Positions 26,737 through 39,649 of a stretch of 64,000 nt of DNA are shown piece after piece. The stretch's first letter is position 1. The number at the start of each line of letters is the position of its first letter. The DNA is taken from NCBI GenBank assembly GCA_019614645.1, contig JABWDB010000001.1, positions 21,865,501 through 21,929,500 of the forward strand, given 5' to 3'. The notes below the pieces were generated by a model, which was given only the letters and a program-made list of their open reading frames with translations, was not told where the DNA came from and did no database searches. This stretch comes from Stratiolaelaps scimitus (Eukaryota > Arthropoda > Arachnida > Mesostigmata > Laelapidae). A program made the position numbers and the translations under genes.

Positions 26737-27950
26737 TCTCTCTCGATACCGTTGCAGCTCTCGTCCTCGTCTTCGAGACGCACGTGGCCTCCCTCACAGA
26801 CACAGACTCAGATAGGGCCACTCTCACATACGTTGAATGGACAGAGCGCTGTTGCCTTGCTTATTATGGCTGTTGCACTGTGGCTGTGTGCGACTGCTGC
26901 TTCGGCTGCTGCTGGCGCTAGTGATGCTGCTTTTGCTGCTGAGGGGCTAATCTGACAACGTGGCCGGTACGCCACGAGGGCAAACGGACCGCCCCAGCAC
27001 GAAATGGAACACCACACGAATGCTTCGGGCCAGCAGACGCGAACCTTGTAGAGCAGGTGGTTGAACAGGGGAGCCTGTTAGGCCCATGTGCCCATGAGTC
27101 TCGGTGCCACTCTGCAGATGACAGCGAGCAAAGGATGACAGGGCAGCGGAAACGGCTTCAGTTGCGATCTCGGGCAACCGACGACAACACGCACGCACCG
27201 CTCCCACCGCGCCCTTCCACTCAACTGCAGCCCATCCGGCAGCAGCCGCCCCTCTCTAAGCATCGCCGTCCAATGGGGGAGGGTGAGAGGAGGGAATCCG
27301 GGGAAGAGACTCGTGAAGGGCGGTGTTCGAAGGGAACATGGGCAGGGAGCTGCCGCTACTGCTCGTCGGGAATGAATCGTTGGTAACTCCATTCATCCTG
27401 TTAGATACGGTATTGCAAGCCGCCCGTGGTGCGTCCTGTGAGGGAGCCACGATCGAGAAGTTGGATAAGCGATAGCGGCCCCGGGGTGTGCCATACGAGT
27501 TGTGGTAGGAGTTGGAGATTAGACAACGAGCTTTAGAATCTGTACGCTGAGACGCAGAAGGACAGAGCGACAGAACGCACGAGGGTCGGCAGAGAAGGAG
27601 CGGGCGTGTAGTGTAAAGCACAAGATGATGGCAGAAATAGCTCCAAGTGACGGGGAGTGAGAATGGGGAAATGTGGGTTTCGAGGGGATGGTGGGGTTGG
27701 ATTGGGGTTGGAGAATATTCGGCACACCACACCCAAGGCGCTCCTCGCTTGGGTCGCGCTCTAGACGAGAGAGCAGGCAGGCATTGAGACGGAGCCAGCC
27801 ACCCCGCCAAACACCCAACCACCCACCCGGCAAGCCCCACGTCGGCCCCGCGTGCTTGGCCGAGACATCGTTCGAGGCGAAGGGGAACATTAGTGAGCAG
27901 TGGGGAGGTTCAGGCGGGACAATATGGGGGTAGCTTACGGGAAAAGGAAA

Positions 27951-27986
<36 letters not shown>

Positions 27987-29360
27987 TGTAGAGGAAGGGA
28001 TCTGACTCAGAGGCTGATGGCCGGAATGGCCAACCCACGTCTGCCTGATGGCCTTCTAGAAGTTTCCCTCTCGGGGATTTCCATATTTCACAACGGGTTA
28101 AGTGTACTATCGGTAGCAAGGTTAGGCCAGAACTCCTCGGCAAGACATGGCGAGCGACAGAATGATCGATTCTGCTTGAAAGACGGAGAATCGCCAGCCG
28201 AAAAGAATAGCGACACTGTGCAAACACTCGTTGTCAAGGGTAAAATTGGTTGGCTAGCCAGCCAGCCGGCCAATCGACCGATCGTCCGATCGAGTGGACG
28301 GGCTGGGCGAGGACGAATCCTAAGAGCGAACGGAAAAAGGAGCGAGGAAAAGATGGAGAAAGGTGAAAAAGCCAAAGGGAAAGCGCTAATGACGTCGGCC
28401 ACTTTGGCACGACAGTACAACTTGCGACAAGGCGCGATACCATGACGTGTATCCGTCCGTCCGTCCGTCTGCCTATCTGTCTGCGTTTGTCCGCGTGCGT
28501 ATGTGTACGTTCTAGAATTATACACGAATGACGTCAACGGCATAGCCCGGGTGCGAAGTGGGAGCGAGCGGTCTCAATTCCCGCACAAGGGAGAGGGGGT
28601 AATCTCGCTTCTCGGTCCAGAGCCGACTCATGATGGACGAGCATCTCTATAGAATAACTAGTGTAACTGAGCTTAGCGCTTTTCAACGTGGCACATGTTA
28701 CAGACAAAACGGATATCCTTTCATTTTGTCATGCAGCAACCAGAGGTGATTACACAAAATCGGAAGCCAACAGATTGGGCTAGAACACAGAATGGGCGCT
28801 TAGAAGAAAATGACAACAACAACAGCAACAATAACAGGCAAAGTGTAATCTCCTAATGAACCTAATGGACGAGTCGTTGTTATGGTTGTTGCTGTTCCAA
28901 TCTTCTCCTATATCTAACGAACACAGACCACTGCTGGACGTGAAATTTCGAGTATGCTGATGCTGTGAAAATACTCACATTGTGGCCGGCTGACTTGCAA
29001 CATTTCACTTCTCTCCAGCTACCCTTCTCCAGTCACTGCTGCACGTAATCACTGTGTTCAGAGAAAAGATAGCGTCCTTAAACTTAACTTCACTACACGG
29101 CAAGTAACACAAATCAAAATCGTCGAAGCGTTCGACGTCGTGGTCGTTGGTGGTGGTGGTGACGGCGCAAACTTTGACCAATTATTATTATGATTATTGC
29201 TATTATTTGTTTCACGACTCGTGATTTGTCACAAGCAAACAACGCCGGCTGTTCACGCTTTTCAACCGCCACTGACAGAGTCTGTCAGTCACCGGTGCCG
29301 ACTCCCTTAAGTACTAGTGGCTCTAACAGTGGTAGCATTCACTGCCTGAGGAACTTGCGG

Positions 29361-29437
29361 TGGTGGTGGCGGCGGCGGCGACGGCGGCGGCAGCAGCAGC
29401 AGCGACGGCAGAAGCAGCAGCAGCAGCGGCCTGATCA
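29361..29437. repeat. GGC/CAG triplet repeat
   Basis: Trinucleotide run passing from GGT/GGC units into CAG units. A similar CAG-GGC block lies at 29709-29766. Confidence 0.85.
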
Positions 29438-29708
29438 GTCGGGCGCCACTTCTGACGTGAGCCCGATCAGAGCGCGCTAGTTGAGGAAGGGCCAGCCGCC
29501 AACAGCAAGCACCACTGTGTCCGTTCGTCCGGCAGCGGCAGCTCACAACAGTTCGGAGTAGTCGCCCATAGCGTAGCGAAGCAGAGCACGGCCGCTGGAA
29601 CAGAATAGCAACCTCCTCGCCAGCCGGGAGAGGGTGAATCCATCGTACGATGGATGATGCGAGCCCGGGCCGGACGGGCCACGCGGTCCCCTCTTTGGTC
29701 TGCCGGTG

Positions 29709-29766
29709 GCAGCTGCAGCAGCAGCAGCAGCGGTGGTGGCGGCGGTGGCGGCGGCGGCGGCGGCGA
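29709..29766. repeat. CAG/GGC triplet repeat
   Basis: CAG units followed by GGT/GGC units, in the same order as half of the block at 29361 but reversed. Followed by a G run near 29813. Confidence 0.85.
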
Positions 29767-30164
29767 ACTACCAAAGGCCGGCCGGCCGGCGGGAGCTGAG
29801 GTGCTGTTTTGGGGGGGGGGAAGGCTCTTTACTGACATCGTCTCTTTACCCTATTCTATCCCCTACTACCCCGACCCAGTAACAGATCAGCCGACAGATC
29901 AGGGGGGGGCGATGCTACGTCACCGGCGAAGTCGGATCGTACGACTATATTAATAATGATCGACCGTAGTAATAGTGATAATAACAATAATAATAGCGAT
30001 CATACTAATGATTCTTCGGCAGCCGCCAATATCAGTGACAGCAGAAGCAGCAGTAGCAGCAACATTGATCGCGTCAACGACACCTTTAATGCGTCGTATT
30101 GAGTTAATGCTACGTGTCGTCGCAGATCGGCTGCTCAATGAGTCAAACGCCTACGAAGTTGAGC

Positions 30165-30285
30165 CTATATATATATGTGCATACATATATACATATATAT
30201 ATATGTGCATACATATATACATATATATATATGTGCATACATATATACATATATATATATGTGCATACATATATATATATATGTA
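30165..30285. repeat. 28-bp-period minisatellite, about four copies
   Basis: The marker gtgcatac starts at 30177, 30205, 30233 and 30261, an exact 28-bp spacing. It is embedded in acatatatacatatatat sequence. Confidence 0.92.
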
Positions 30286-33200
30286 CCGAGGACTTTTTGG
30301 CGATCGTATAATTTGTCATCATAGCGCAGATATACGACATGGAGAAGTTACGTGATGATCTGCGTTTTCTATGAGCGCCTCCGATTGACCCGGATGAAGC
30401 TATTATATACGGGTTCGTGCGGTCTGAATAGAATCGGGTTGGTGGTCGTTGCGTGATTTCACTGTAGCCTTTGTTTCCATATGGCTGACAACGTAAATTT
30501 CACGCTTTGATCCTAGTTGAAAGACCGAACAGTTAATTCTATCCACATGTTATCGGCGATATCGATTAAAAAAAGCTGCGATTTCGTGGTCGTCTGTGTC
30601 CGACGTCGTTGACGATTGGATTATCGGATAATATGAATTTAAAACGGCCATGTTAGCCGAGATCTAGATCCAGTTTACTGACGTCATATATATATATATC
30701 GAGATCAAGAAGCCGGCTCCAAGTTCAAGTGAAATGGTTGGTTTCCTGAGATCGATGGGTCGAAAAACACTGGGAGACTTAACAAGTGACGTTCGGCTCG
30801 CCCTGTACTATAATACTTATAATACAAATAATTCGTAATCCTTTACAGATGAGACGAGAGAGTCTTAGATACGCCAATTGGTTTTAACGTGGATGTGTGT
30901 AAGAATCTCAGCAATTAACTGACTCGAATTAAAAGTCATGAAAATGACTCATAAATCGTGAGACCAAGAGCAAACATTTTCCTCGCATTTATCCAGACAC
31001 GGGCTCATGCCAAGCTTATGGTCCTAACCTCTGAGACATAATCATACAGAGGTCTAAGTAGCAGTCAAAGATTATTTTCCTTCACAAGGATATGGAGCCC
31101 GCGACGTCCGGCATCGGAGGCAGAGACTTCGAAATTCGACGTCTCAAAGGTAGTCGTAGTTTACAACTATATTCTATAGGCGTGCACTAAACCAGTCCGT
31201 AGATGGTGGGTTACAAGCGATTGAACATGATGGTTAAAGAAACGAACTAAACCACTCAATCTCATCACAATTTCTCAAGAGTTATATATAACACTTGAGA
31301 CGTTGACTGTGTGTGTGTGTATTTGTGTGTCTGCATGGTATATACACCAGGCATCAAGGAAAGAAAATTACGTTGACGCCGTGCATCCGCCCGAGTTTCC
31401 CTATAACTTATTATGTCTATGTGCTCTATATAGATATATAGTTCCATCTGAAACATCGCGATTTTGCCATAAATGAGTGAACATTTCAGCAACTCATTAA
31501 GTGCCACCCAGTTTTCGTTGACAGTCTCGAGCACTAACCGTTCATTGTAACGGCTCACATGCTCTGACCTCACCTGGCCCATTGGCATTAAACGTTCACT
31601 ACGTTCGTTCGCACCTCATTCTCGATTCCACAAATCACTGTATAAGACTAGCAAGAAGATTTTGCGTTTCAAAACACAATCGCGTTCATATATGGATTGA
31701 TATATTTTATTCTCAGATTCGCTTAATCGATGTGCAATGATATTTCACGGCCTAGATGACGTTAGTCTCGGACTAACTCGAACTGAATAGTTGAGTTCGT
31801 TATGAATTGCGGTCTGTTCGACGAACCAAGATCACGCTTAAAATATCTCGGTGATCATAGAGTTCGCGCGGGATGTTTTGCTATTATCGGTCGTTTCAAA
31901 TGTCATCATCGTCTGAGCTGATCGGACCATCTGCCGAGTCCCATTTGTCAGCTCCCTGTCAGTGCTGCGCCGACATCGAATTCAACACTCGACACAGTGA
32001 CACGAGATCTTCGTGAGTGTGAATCTCTTAACGACGGGTAACTGCTACCTTCGAAGCGACATCTTTCGGCCGGTAACCAACGTTCGTGCAAATGCACAAA
32101 AAAGCAATGAACGCAGGCATCACGTAACCATTGTCGATCGGTGGCTCATTAAAAGTATGGGACAGCAGTATAGCTTCGCCAAAACTCCACTCCTCCGGAC
32201 GATGCGGTCAGCGCGTCCGGCGTGATCACAGCAGAAAACACGACAAAAAATGCCCGATTGACTATCGGAGATTATGTCCATTTGCATCGAAGGATATCGA
32301 TAGATGCCCATTAATCAACGAGTATTATTGAAATATTTCGAAATTAGAGAAAGGGGTAGATTTATGCTCGCCTCGATTCTAGTGCGCGTTCCGTTTGATT
32401 GATCTAGGCGAAGATACTCAATATGTACACTACGCAGGTTTGTATTGAGAGCAGCGACCACTCTGTCTCAATAGCACCGATACTGATATATATATATATA
32501 GACAATTAGGTAGACAAGTCAAAGTAATGTGGTGGATTTTTTTGCTTGTAGATATTTCCGAGCCCGAGCAGATCGCAGTGTAGTTCAATTATGTCCCTTC
32601 CTGAAAGAAAGACAAACCCAAATGAAAGTAATAGCACACGACGATCAGGCAATTTACACCAGAAATAGAATAAGAACGAGTACGAAGCGAAGACTGAGTT
32701 GAAATTCAACAAAATGTGCTAAACAAATAACGAGTGTCGAGATGAACATTCGATGATCATTAATTCACTAGAGTTTACAACACTACTACATTTAGCACCA
32801 TTATAGATGTGAGCAACCTGAGCAACCGGCATGGCTCGCTACGCGAATCATTTTATTTGCGCCAAAATCGCTAACATGGGCTTAAAGTATAGGCCGTATC
32901 AAAACTACTATAGACATATATATATATATATGTGTGTGTGTCTATACGTCTTCTTGTGCTAATCCGCCCGTTCTAAATTGCTGCTGCTGAATTGCAGTAG
33001 CAAGTCGAAATCCTGTTAAACGAGGGCAAACGATGAACTGATAAAAGCAATGATGAATTAATTGAGAGAAGAAAAAAATGTCGACGCTGATCCCGTTGTT
33101 AATCCACGGGAGCGCTTTAGACGTCTTCTTATGTCGACGTTGAAGTAAATACGAATGCCACTGTCCAAAACGAAATGAGAATGTCGATAAAGCAAATATT

Positions 33201-34349
33201 TGGACATACAAGGACTTGTCATCACAGACGGTTACCATTCGAAGATAACCGCTAAGAACCTCATCGGGTATTTTTTTTGTCGAAGCTACCTCTAGTGGTG
33301 TTTTGGTCATCGCCACACGTTGCAATAACACCTCTCGTATCTTAGATGCATGATCTACAGAACTATAAATCACATGTTTATTTAATAACAAGACTGCCCG
33401 AGGCCACTTAAGGCACATTAATTATCTCAGCTAAGAAATATAGAGAGCGTAAATAAGAAACAAAAAAAAACTAAACATAAATAAAAAGGCGACGCGTACA
33501 TTCATTTAACATTCGACAGTAATCATTGTAGAAATTGTATTCACATTTGACTGAGGTTTCAATTCGAACAAGACGAGTGCAGATGTCATCCGACGAATGG
33601 ACATAGAATATGTATCGATATTTCTGTTAATAGCCATCTGCTCTCCTGCAGGCTTGTTTCCACTGCGACAATACGGTGTATCGGATTAAGCGATATGCCT
33701 GACCTAGACGTCATTAAATGGCTAAATGTAGATAATACACTGTTTCACTGCTAGCAAGATTTTGTTTCGTCCAAATCCATCATAGAAGAACACAAACAAT
33801 TTTCGCCCGCTTAGTATTATCCATTTGTGTATTCCCGTTGGCTGCAACCCAAGCATTTTCTGTGGCTTTGCGCTGTGTTTAATATCGTTATGCGTAGGCT
33901 ATGCCGGCCTCTGCGCCGCTATATCTGTCAAATTTATGCCTAACACGAGCGTTACATGTATGAGTGTCAGAGAACTTTACAATGTATAATTATCATCAGA
34001 AATTGTAAATAAATTGATGAGTGTCATATGCGAGGCTGTCTTTTAGTCGTTTGCGATTTCAATAAACCTATCGAGGCAAACACACCCTTGTGTGAACGTG
34101 CCAAAGAGGAGTGTCTCAAAAACAACGTATGTGCATTCTTGTTTGCGATTATTGTAAAATCAGGTCGCTGCAAATGCAACTCTAGCTACGAAATTCATTG
34201 CTAGTCTCGATTAATTAAAGTATCATTTCTTTTTACTAGTACTACTACTACTATGAATCTGTAGACAAATCATTCATTAAAGCACATGAACCAAAGGGAC
34301 AATGAACAAGAGTAGTTTTGTTCGTGGCGTGACATATTTCGCTCTTATT
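30286..34349. other. Non-coding interval
   Basis: No supported gene. (TA)n tracts occur near 30687-30700, 32489-32501 and 32916-32932. The only long frame is the minus-strand 158-codon ORF at 32942-33418, listed separately. Confidence 0.5.
32942..33418 (-). CDS. Unidentified 158-codon open reading frame
   Basis: Uninterrupted minus-strand frame in AT-rich DNA starting MCLKWPRAVLLLNKH. It has an amphipathic-looking stretch (KIREVLLQRVAMTKTPLEV) and a later hydrophobic part. No domain is recognised, no splice sites stand out and no promoter is evident. One frame of this length is expected by chance in about 64 kb at this base composition, so it may not be a gene. Confidence 0.2.
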   Translation of the reverse strand: MCLKWPRAVLLLNKHVIYSSVDHASKIREVLLQRVAMTKTPLEVASTKKIPDEVLSGYLRMVTVCDDKSLYVQIFALSTFSFRFGQWHSYLLQRRHKKTSKALPWINNGISVDIFFFSQLIHHCFYQFIVCPRLTGFRLATAIQQQQFRTGGLAQEDV

Positions 34350-36649
34350 CTAGTATGAAGACATCCCAATAAGCTCGTGCTGTATTTCCACCCGTTCCAA
34401 AGTAACTTGGCTATCGATTTCTGGCTTTTCCTCGCAGTCTGCCTCACATAGAAAAAAAAAGAAGAAAACTGTAGACATGTTCGTGTTTCTATAATAGTTT
34501 GTTACAAAAAATACTATCATCGTTGAGATAAACGAACCCGCCTTTACAGTCGACAACTGTGGATAAACTGCAATAGTTATCCCCGGTTTCCTCTGAGGAC
34601 ACACGGCCGCTGCTAAATATCATGAGCGTTGGAGGCCCCCTTCATTACTCAGCGCTCGGATGATGTCTGTATCCGGCTTGGAAACCTCGGAAATAACCAT
34701 ATTGTATATATGGTATCCTACCCGTATATCTGTGTATATAAAAGTAAAGTGTGGCAGCCAATTGAAGCAATGTCCCCGCGCTGAAATGACGTCAGCGGAG
34801 CAACAATAACCGACGCTAGCAGAGGTAGCGACGTCAACAATCAAGTCTAGCTAGCAAGCAAGCAAGCAAAGCGAAATAAAAACACACAGAAAACACAGTA
34901 AACATGTCCATCGTACCACTAATAAATGAATAAAATGAAATAAACTCGCTATTTAGGTGAGGAATGAAATTTGGTTCTCTCTGGATCTCTGCAAGCTCGG
35001 CCAGTGTGCAAACGATCGAGTTAGCTGGTTCTTAACGATGAATTGGGCACTTCGAACAGCTGCTCTGATCAACCGAACCTTTAGGTTAAGGCTGAATACT
35101 TTCTTTGGTGCTAGATGTCAGCAGCCGCCATATCAGAGCTATATGACAAAAATAAACAGCGTATATGCCAACGTTCGATAGATCGCTTTGTGATTTATTG
35201 AAATGTGTTTCATGGACAGTCACATGAATAACGAAACTTCTCTTCTCTCTCTCTCTCTCCGTAGTCACATAGTAATTGCACCGGAAATCCTACTCGTTTA
35301 GTAGCTCCTAAACATTCGATCTCCAAAAGATTGAAATTCTCAACATCCTTGTTAATCTCCTAATCAGTGGAGACGCTTGGTAGAACTAGTATGGCTTCAC
35401 ATTGTTCAGATAAAAGTCAGGATAGCGTCGTGGTTCGAATGTTCTGGACGAGAAAATGATGAACATGGTGGCTTGCCTTAAGCAATACTGACATCCACCA
35501 TATAACGTTGGCACAACAGAAATCACTTTGACACAATTGTAATTAATCTCTGGTGTGCAGTGCAACTAAGAGCTAGCAATGACAGGTACACCAATGTGGC
35601 CACTAGATCAGTACGAGCTAATCAGCTGGAGGGTAGGTAGGCAATAATAGTGATATTGTCAATGCTAATTGTTCCATCCATGTTTGCTAGAATCGATTTA
35701 TTTACTCCTTGTTTCGATTCGGAGAGCTTCGAACCGCATACACTTGTACAAAACAACTGGGAGCATTTAAGAGTATCTGTCTCCACTGAATGGCTTGCAA
35801 ATGATTGTCTCCTCTTTTTCTCTCTCTCGTATCGAGGACGATGTTATTTCTCATGAAATGTTCTCATGAAACATGTTGCGGTATCGAACGCACCCCCTAG
35901 ACCTATATTTCCAGTTTAAAATTTGACACAGACGTATTGCTCATATGTGATATATTTCTTAAATGCAACGCATCTCGATGTGTCACACTAGCTGTCACTG
36001 ATATACCACCGCAAACACCAGACCTTTTGGAGCGGTAAGCCACTGTAGACGTTTTCAGAAGGAATCGTTCTTTTCTGCAATAACAGCGCGCAATAATAAG
36101 AGACTGCGGGAGCACCACCACCACAACCACCATTGAGTACTCTGACACTCGAGTCTTCATCATGAGATCAAATCTGCAGCTGCTTTGCCAATTGTTTATC
36201 TATGCGGCAGTTTTGTTCCCCCTCCCACATGTGTTAGCTAGGCGACAATCGAATACTAGCCACTCGTCAGATCGTTTGAGTGGATAGAGACACCCTACGA
36301 TGTCTAATGCTCCACTTTGCCATGGCAGTGTGTTTGTGTGGCGACAGTACTCATTCGACAGTTGGCCATCGAAAATTCTCGCCGTGACAGCCGCATTGAC
36401 CGGGGTCGAGAAGAGCGAATATTGAAAAATGAGCATCGCCAAGTCAACTCACCAAGAAACAGCTCGATGGAAAGAGTGAGGCTAGCTGGCACCACGTCAC
36501 AGGGCGCTCGCGCCGCACACTGGTCACAATAATTCCCCGGTAAGATGCGGGCGCCTGTTAGCGTTCCCCTGCGAACAAGTGCACCTCCAGCCAGTGAAGC
36601 TGCGCTGCCAATGCTGACCGTTGTAATCGACGGTCGGCGGCGTGCCGAC
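34350..36649 (-). CDS. Tentative four-exon gene of unknown function (3' part)
   Basis: Four minus-strand blocks join without phase conflict: 36649-36453 (acceptor TGTTAG, donor GTGAGT), 36103-36010 (acceptor CTCCCGCAG, weak donor GTGGTA), 34609-34548 (acceptor TTTAGCAG, donor GTAAAG) and 34438-34350 (acceptor after a long T tract, stop TAG). The joined reading includes SLTLSIELFLVSYYCALLL, which looks like a membrane segment. It is followed by ENVYSGLPLQK, then EETGDNYCSLSTVVD and YCEEKPEIDSQVTLERV before the end. The tyrosines in the tail would fit a cytoplasmic signalling tail, but that is inference. The second donor is poor and no family is recognised; the last two exons are the best supported. 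Confidence 0.28.
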
Positions 36650-37518
36650 CTAACATAACAAGCAACGTCGTGGCGTTGCACATTAGACGATACTTGCCTC
36701 CGTAGAATGAACGATCATGCTGCTCCATGTGTTCACTCGCCATCGGCGGCTCCCATGCGTGCAGGACCGACCATAGGATGATGATTATGACGAGATGGTG
36801 GTGAGTAGTATTTAGCTACATTGTGAAACCGGCTAATATGCCTGTACGTGACTTCTCCGGCGGGACCGATGGTCAGACGATTGTGCGCGAGTTAACGAAC
36901 ACCCCCTTGCCTCCGACCGCCCCCTCGCCCGACCTCCGCGCCTGGCGGCCAAAATTTTATAGGTATAAAGTAATTATTCCGGATATTGTTAGGTGTGATT
37001 AATTATCAGTAGACGTATTTGTTTTCTAAATTAAATCTCTAAATATACACTACATTTTGTAATCAAAGTAATTCAAGGGCACACAAGATGAATTGTTCGC
37101 TGAAATTTCCTCACCGGAGCGTTTTTTTTTCGACTGTTCACACGAATATATCTATCTATTATTAATATGTATCAGAGGTTTAAGTCATATATATTTCAAC
37201 ACCTGAAATAAGGAGGATTTATTGAATATAATGTAGCTCTGTCTTCGTCTGCATCCCATTTGCAACCTTGTATATCACAACTGATGTATCACATAGACAA
37301 CTACACTGCCAATCATATAATCGTTTCAATCGCTATATCCAAAACGCTATTCTTATGCTAAACATGATCAGTTCTACTGGTGAAACTGCCAGGATTCTGT
37401 AATTAACGGACTGGACGTTCTTTGCACAACGATGTAAAAACGACGTTGAAGGAGAATCTGTACTACACGTATCCTGGATGCTTGGACGACGCCTATGGCG
37501 ATTGAACAGCGGAAATTA
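36650..37518. other. GC-richer patch then AT-rich non-coding DNA
   Basis: An ATG with an excellent context (gccgccgATGGcg, minus strand, ATG at 36743-36741) opens MASEHMEQHDRSFYG, but I could not join it to the tentative gene below it in a consistent phase. The rest shows nothing recognisable. Confidence 0.3.
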
Positions 37519-37705
37519 CCCCTATATCTTATTTACTGCAGATCATACGAGGACGACACTGTACCAGAGTATTTTAAAATATCTGTGGTCATTTCTGTCC
37601 ACAAGAAGGGACCTAAATCCGATGTTGATAACTATCTACCAGTGACCCAATAGTCACCCAATAGCTTGTATAGTATTTGAGAAATTGCTTGTAGATGTGG
37701 CATGG
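37519..37705 (+). pseudogene. Non-LTR retrotransposon reverse-transcriptase fragment
   Basis: The plus-strand frame at 37519-37653 reads VPEYFKISVVISVHKKGPK followed by SDVDNYLPVT and a stop. After a short shift it continues as SPIACIVFEKLL. This is the N-terminal fingers region of jockey/CR1-type LINE reverse transcriptases, where family members read like PEYWK..V.IP.HKKG followed by N.YRPISL and KIFEK. Only about 60 codons survive, with a stop and a frameshift, so it is a dead fragment. Confidence 0.75.
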
Positions 37706-38681
37706 ATCGCTCGACTCTTAGCTTACTTCCTATTATGGACTTGTACAAAAACGCGTATACGCGATTTTACCAAAGACTTCTATCCTCAAACATAAAAATG
37801 TATTATACATTTTTTTTGACGTCAGACAAAACAATAATAATATCTGCGAAGTGGACAAACTGTGTCATAAGTACGAATCGCCAGAACCGAAAGAATCAAT
37901 AATGTTTTCTTTTCAATCTACACGAATGCTTATACTAAATATACTAAAAACATTTTGTAAACCAAATGTATACCTCGCAGATGAAATATCTGTGAGTTTG
38001 TCCGAAATTCATCCTACCCATTAATAAATCTACATGTACGTCTTAGCAATAAATGTAACATTGGCATTGTGACAAACATGCATCAAGCTGCCTTGAACGT
38101 GAACCTTATCATGTTAGAGTTGTATGTCATACATCCTGGTCCATAGATAGTCAAGTTTCAAGTCTTTCCACTATCTCTATATAAAATCGTGACGTGAACG
38201 CGAGTTGTCGAACAGGTGAGGCCACTTTCTCTGACGACACAAAGTTCTGATGTGCCCTTTCACAGTGAGCTTCATTCCCGTTGATCATAAAGGGCCCGTT
38301 TCGTACTTGTAGATATTTACAACCTTAATAAAACAGATCTCCGGTAATAAGCCTTTGATTCATGATGCTGATAACAAATGTAAAAGCGTCAGAACTCGTC
38401 CATACGCCTGTAGAGAGAACGGGAGTGGTTGGGCTTCTGAGAGGCTGCCGTCGTAAGTCGATATCGAATGTTGATATTCATATCTTAATCGAAAGATCAG
38501 GTCTTATTAAGAGCATGACAACGAGCTATTTGATTGGGCTCTTCGTGTCGTAAGCCAAGCTATCAGGGTGACTCGAGCAAATCCGCTGGACTATTTTTTT
38601 TGAATAAAATAGCTATCTATTAATATTGATGAAATATTTTTTGTGCGTTAAAAGTACGAATCCATGAGAAATTATTACATG
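37706..38681. other. Non-coding interval
   Basis: AT-rich sequence between two transposon relics. Its first 200 bp may contain further decayed LINE sequence, but I cannot align it by eye. Confidence 0.4.
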
Positions 38682-39039
38682 TCATCGTCTCAGCGGTAGC
38701 CCCTGCACACCTTCTATACAACCTCCACGTGAGAGGTCATATACTATTTCATAACGTACTTGATCGAATTCGTTCGAAATTTTGCTGGCTGCTGGCCCTC
38801 GATTTCCTCTCCAATCGGCCGAAACAGTAGAAGTCCAGAGGGCTGATATTATAAGAGTATTCAGGTTGACTCCACAACTTGACTCCCTTCCCGGCCAAAA
38901 ACTTCTCAACGACAGCAGTAGCTTTATGGGTACGAGCCTTGTCGTGGAGACGATAGTTTTTATACGAGATAGTCTTATACACCGATCCGGTGACAGAGGT
39001 ATTCGGAGGTAGGAGCGAATAGAAGGTTGATTCCATCAA
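38682..39039 (-). pseudogene. Tc1/mariner-like transposase relic
   Basis: The minus-strand frame 39039-38749 contains RLHDKARTHKATAVVEKFL and, 34 residues after the HD, SPLDFYCFGRLERKSRA. These correspond to the second and third catalytic carboxylate regions of Tc1/mariner/IS630 transposases (family forms such as QDGAPAH and NPLDY). The typical C-terminal tail (YDLSRGGCIEGVQG) continues in another frame down to 38682. Stops and frameshifts show that it is inactive. No terminal inverted repeats were identified. Confidence 0.82.
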
Positions 39040-39649
39040 AATCCATGGCCATAATCAGCATTCTTTTGTCGCTGTCAATCCCCTATGCCCACACCTCCAG
39101 TTCAGCTGTTTCATTTGGGCACAAATATTAACGATGCTGGCTCCTGTCGGGGTGCATCTGCAATTTGACCGAATCAATCGAGAGTGTACGAAAGCTGCAC
39201 GGTCGCCTTCGTCGCAGAATCACAGCGTAAGTTTTCTTAACAGCCAAAAAACCACCGGCAAATGTCTCTGTTCCGACGCAATTCGTCTATTTAGCCGTAA
39301 TCTTCCTCATGCAAGAATGACCCTTAACGATACACTGAGAGCACTATAGCGTACGCCAGTTCCGTGGTTTCTCTACTGGGCTCGCAACCGAGCGCAGGGA
39401 CCAGTGGCTAAAACACTGGAAACACATTTTCAATCTGAGTTCCCACTGCATACTGTCATTTTTGAGGATCGTTCTGATCATCTCCAGTTATACTTTTCTC
39501 CGCTTCCAGTTGTCCGAACGTTGCCATAACGGGCCGCATAACCTGATCTAGAACGGACACGATGTTGAATGATAGCGCAGATGACAAAATCCAGTTTATG
39601 TCTGGGTTGTTCTTCCTCATAGGGCCTTATCCTACTCGCTTAGGTGGTT

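Larger units (their letters stand above)
26169..30140. promoter_or_regulatory. GC-rich upstream interval of the LRR gene
   Basis: About 4 kb of GC-rich sequence directly upstream of the LRR start contrasts with the AT-rich surroundings. It probably carries the promoter and non-coding 5' exon, because an acceptor (TTTCAG) sits two bases before the ATG. It contains a (CT)n/(GA)n tract at 26706-26732, (GA)n at 27954-27982, CGG/CAG triplet repeats at 29361-29437 and 29709-29766, and a G run near 29813-29821. Overlapping long open frames on both strands (for example 27256-27840) are best explained by GC content; no homology was recognised. Confidence 0.45.

Noticed and set aside
27256..28543. Open frames of 145-194 codons on both strands
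   Set aside because: Overlapping open frames in several phases within GC-rich, GA-rich DNA. No domain, splice support or consistent coding bias.
30165..30285. CRISPR-like regular repeats
   Set aside because: Period 28 bp with no unique spacers; it is a TA-rich minisatellite in a eukaryotic genome.
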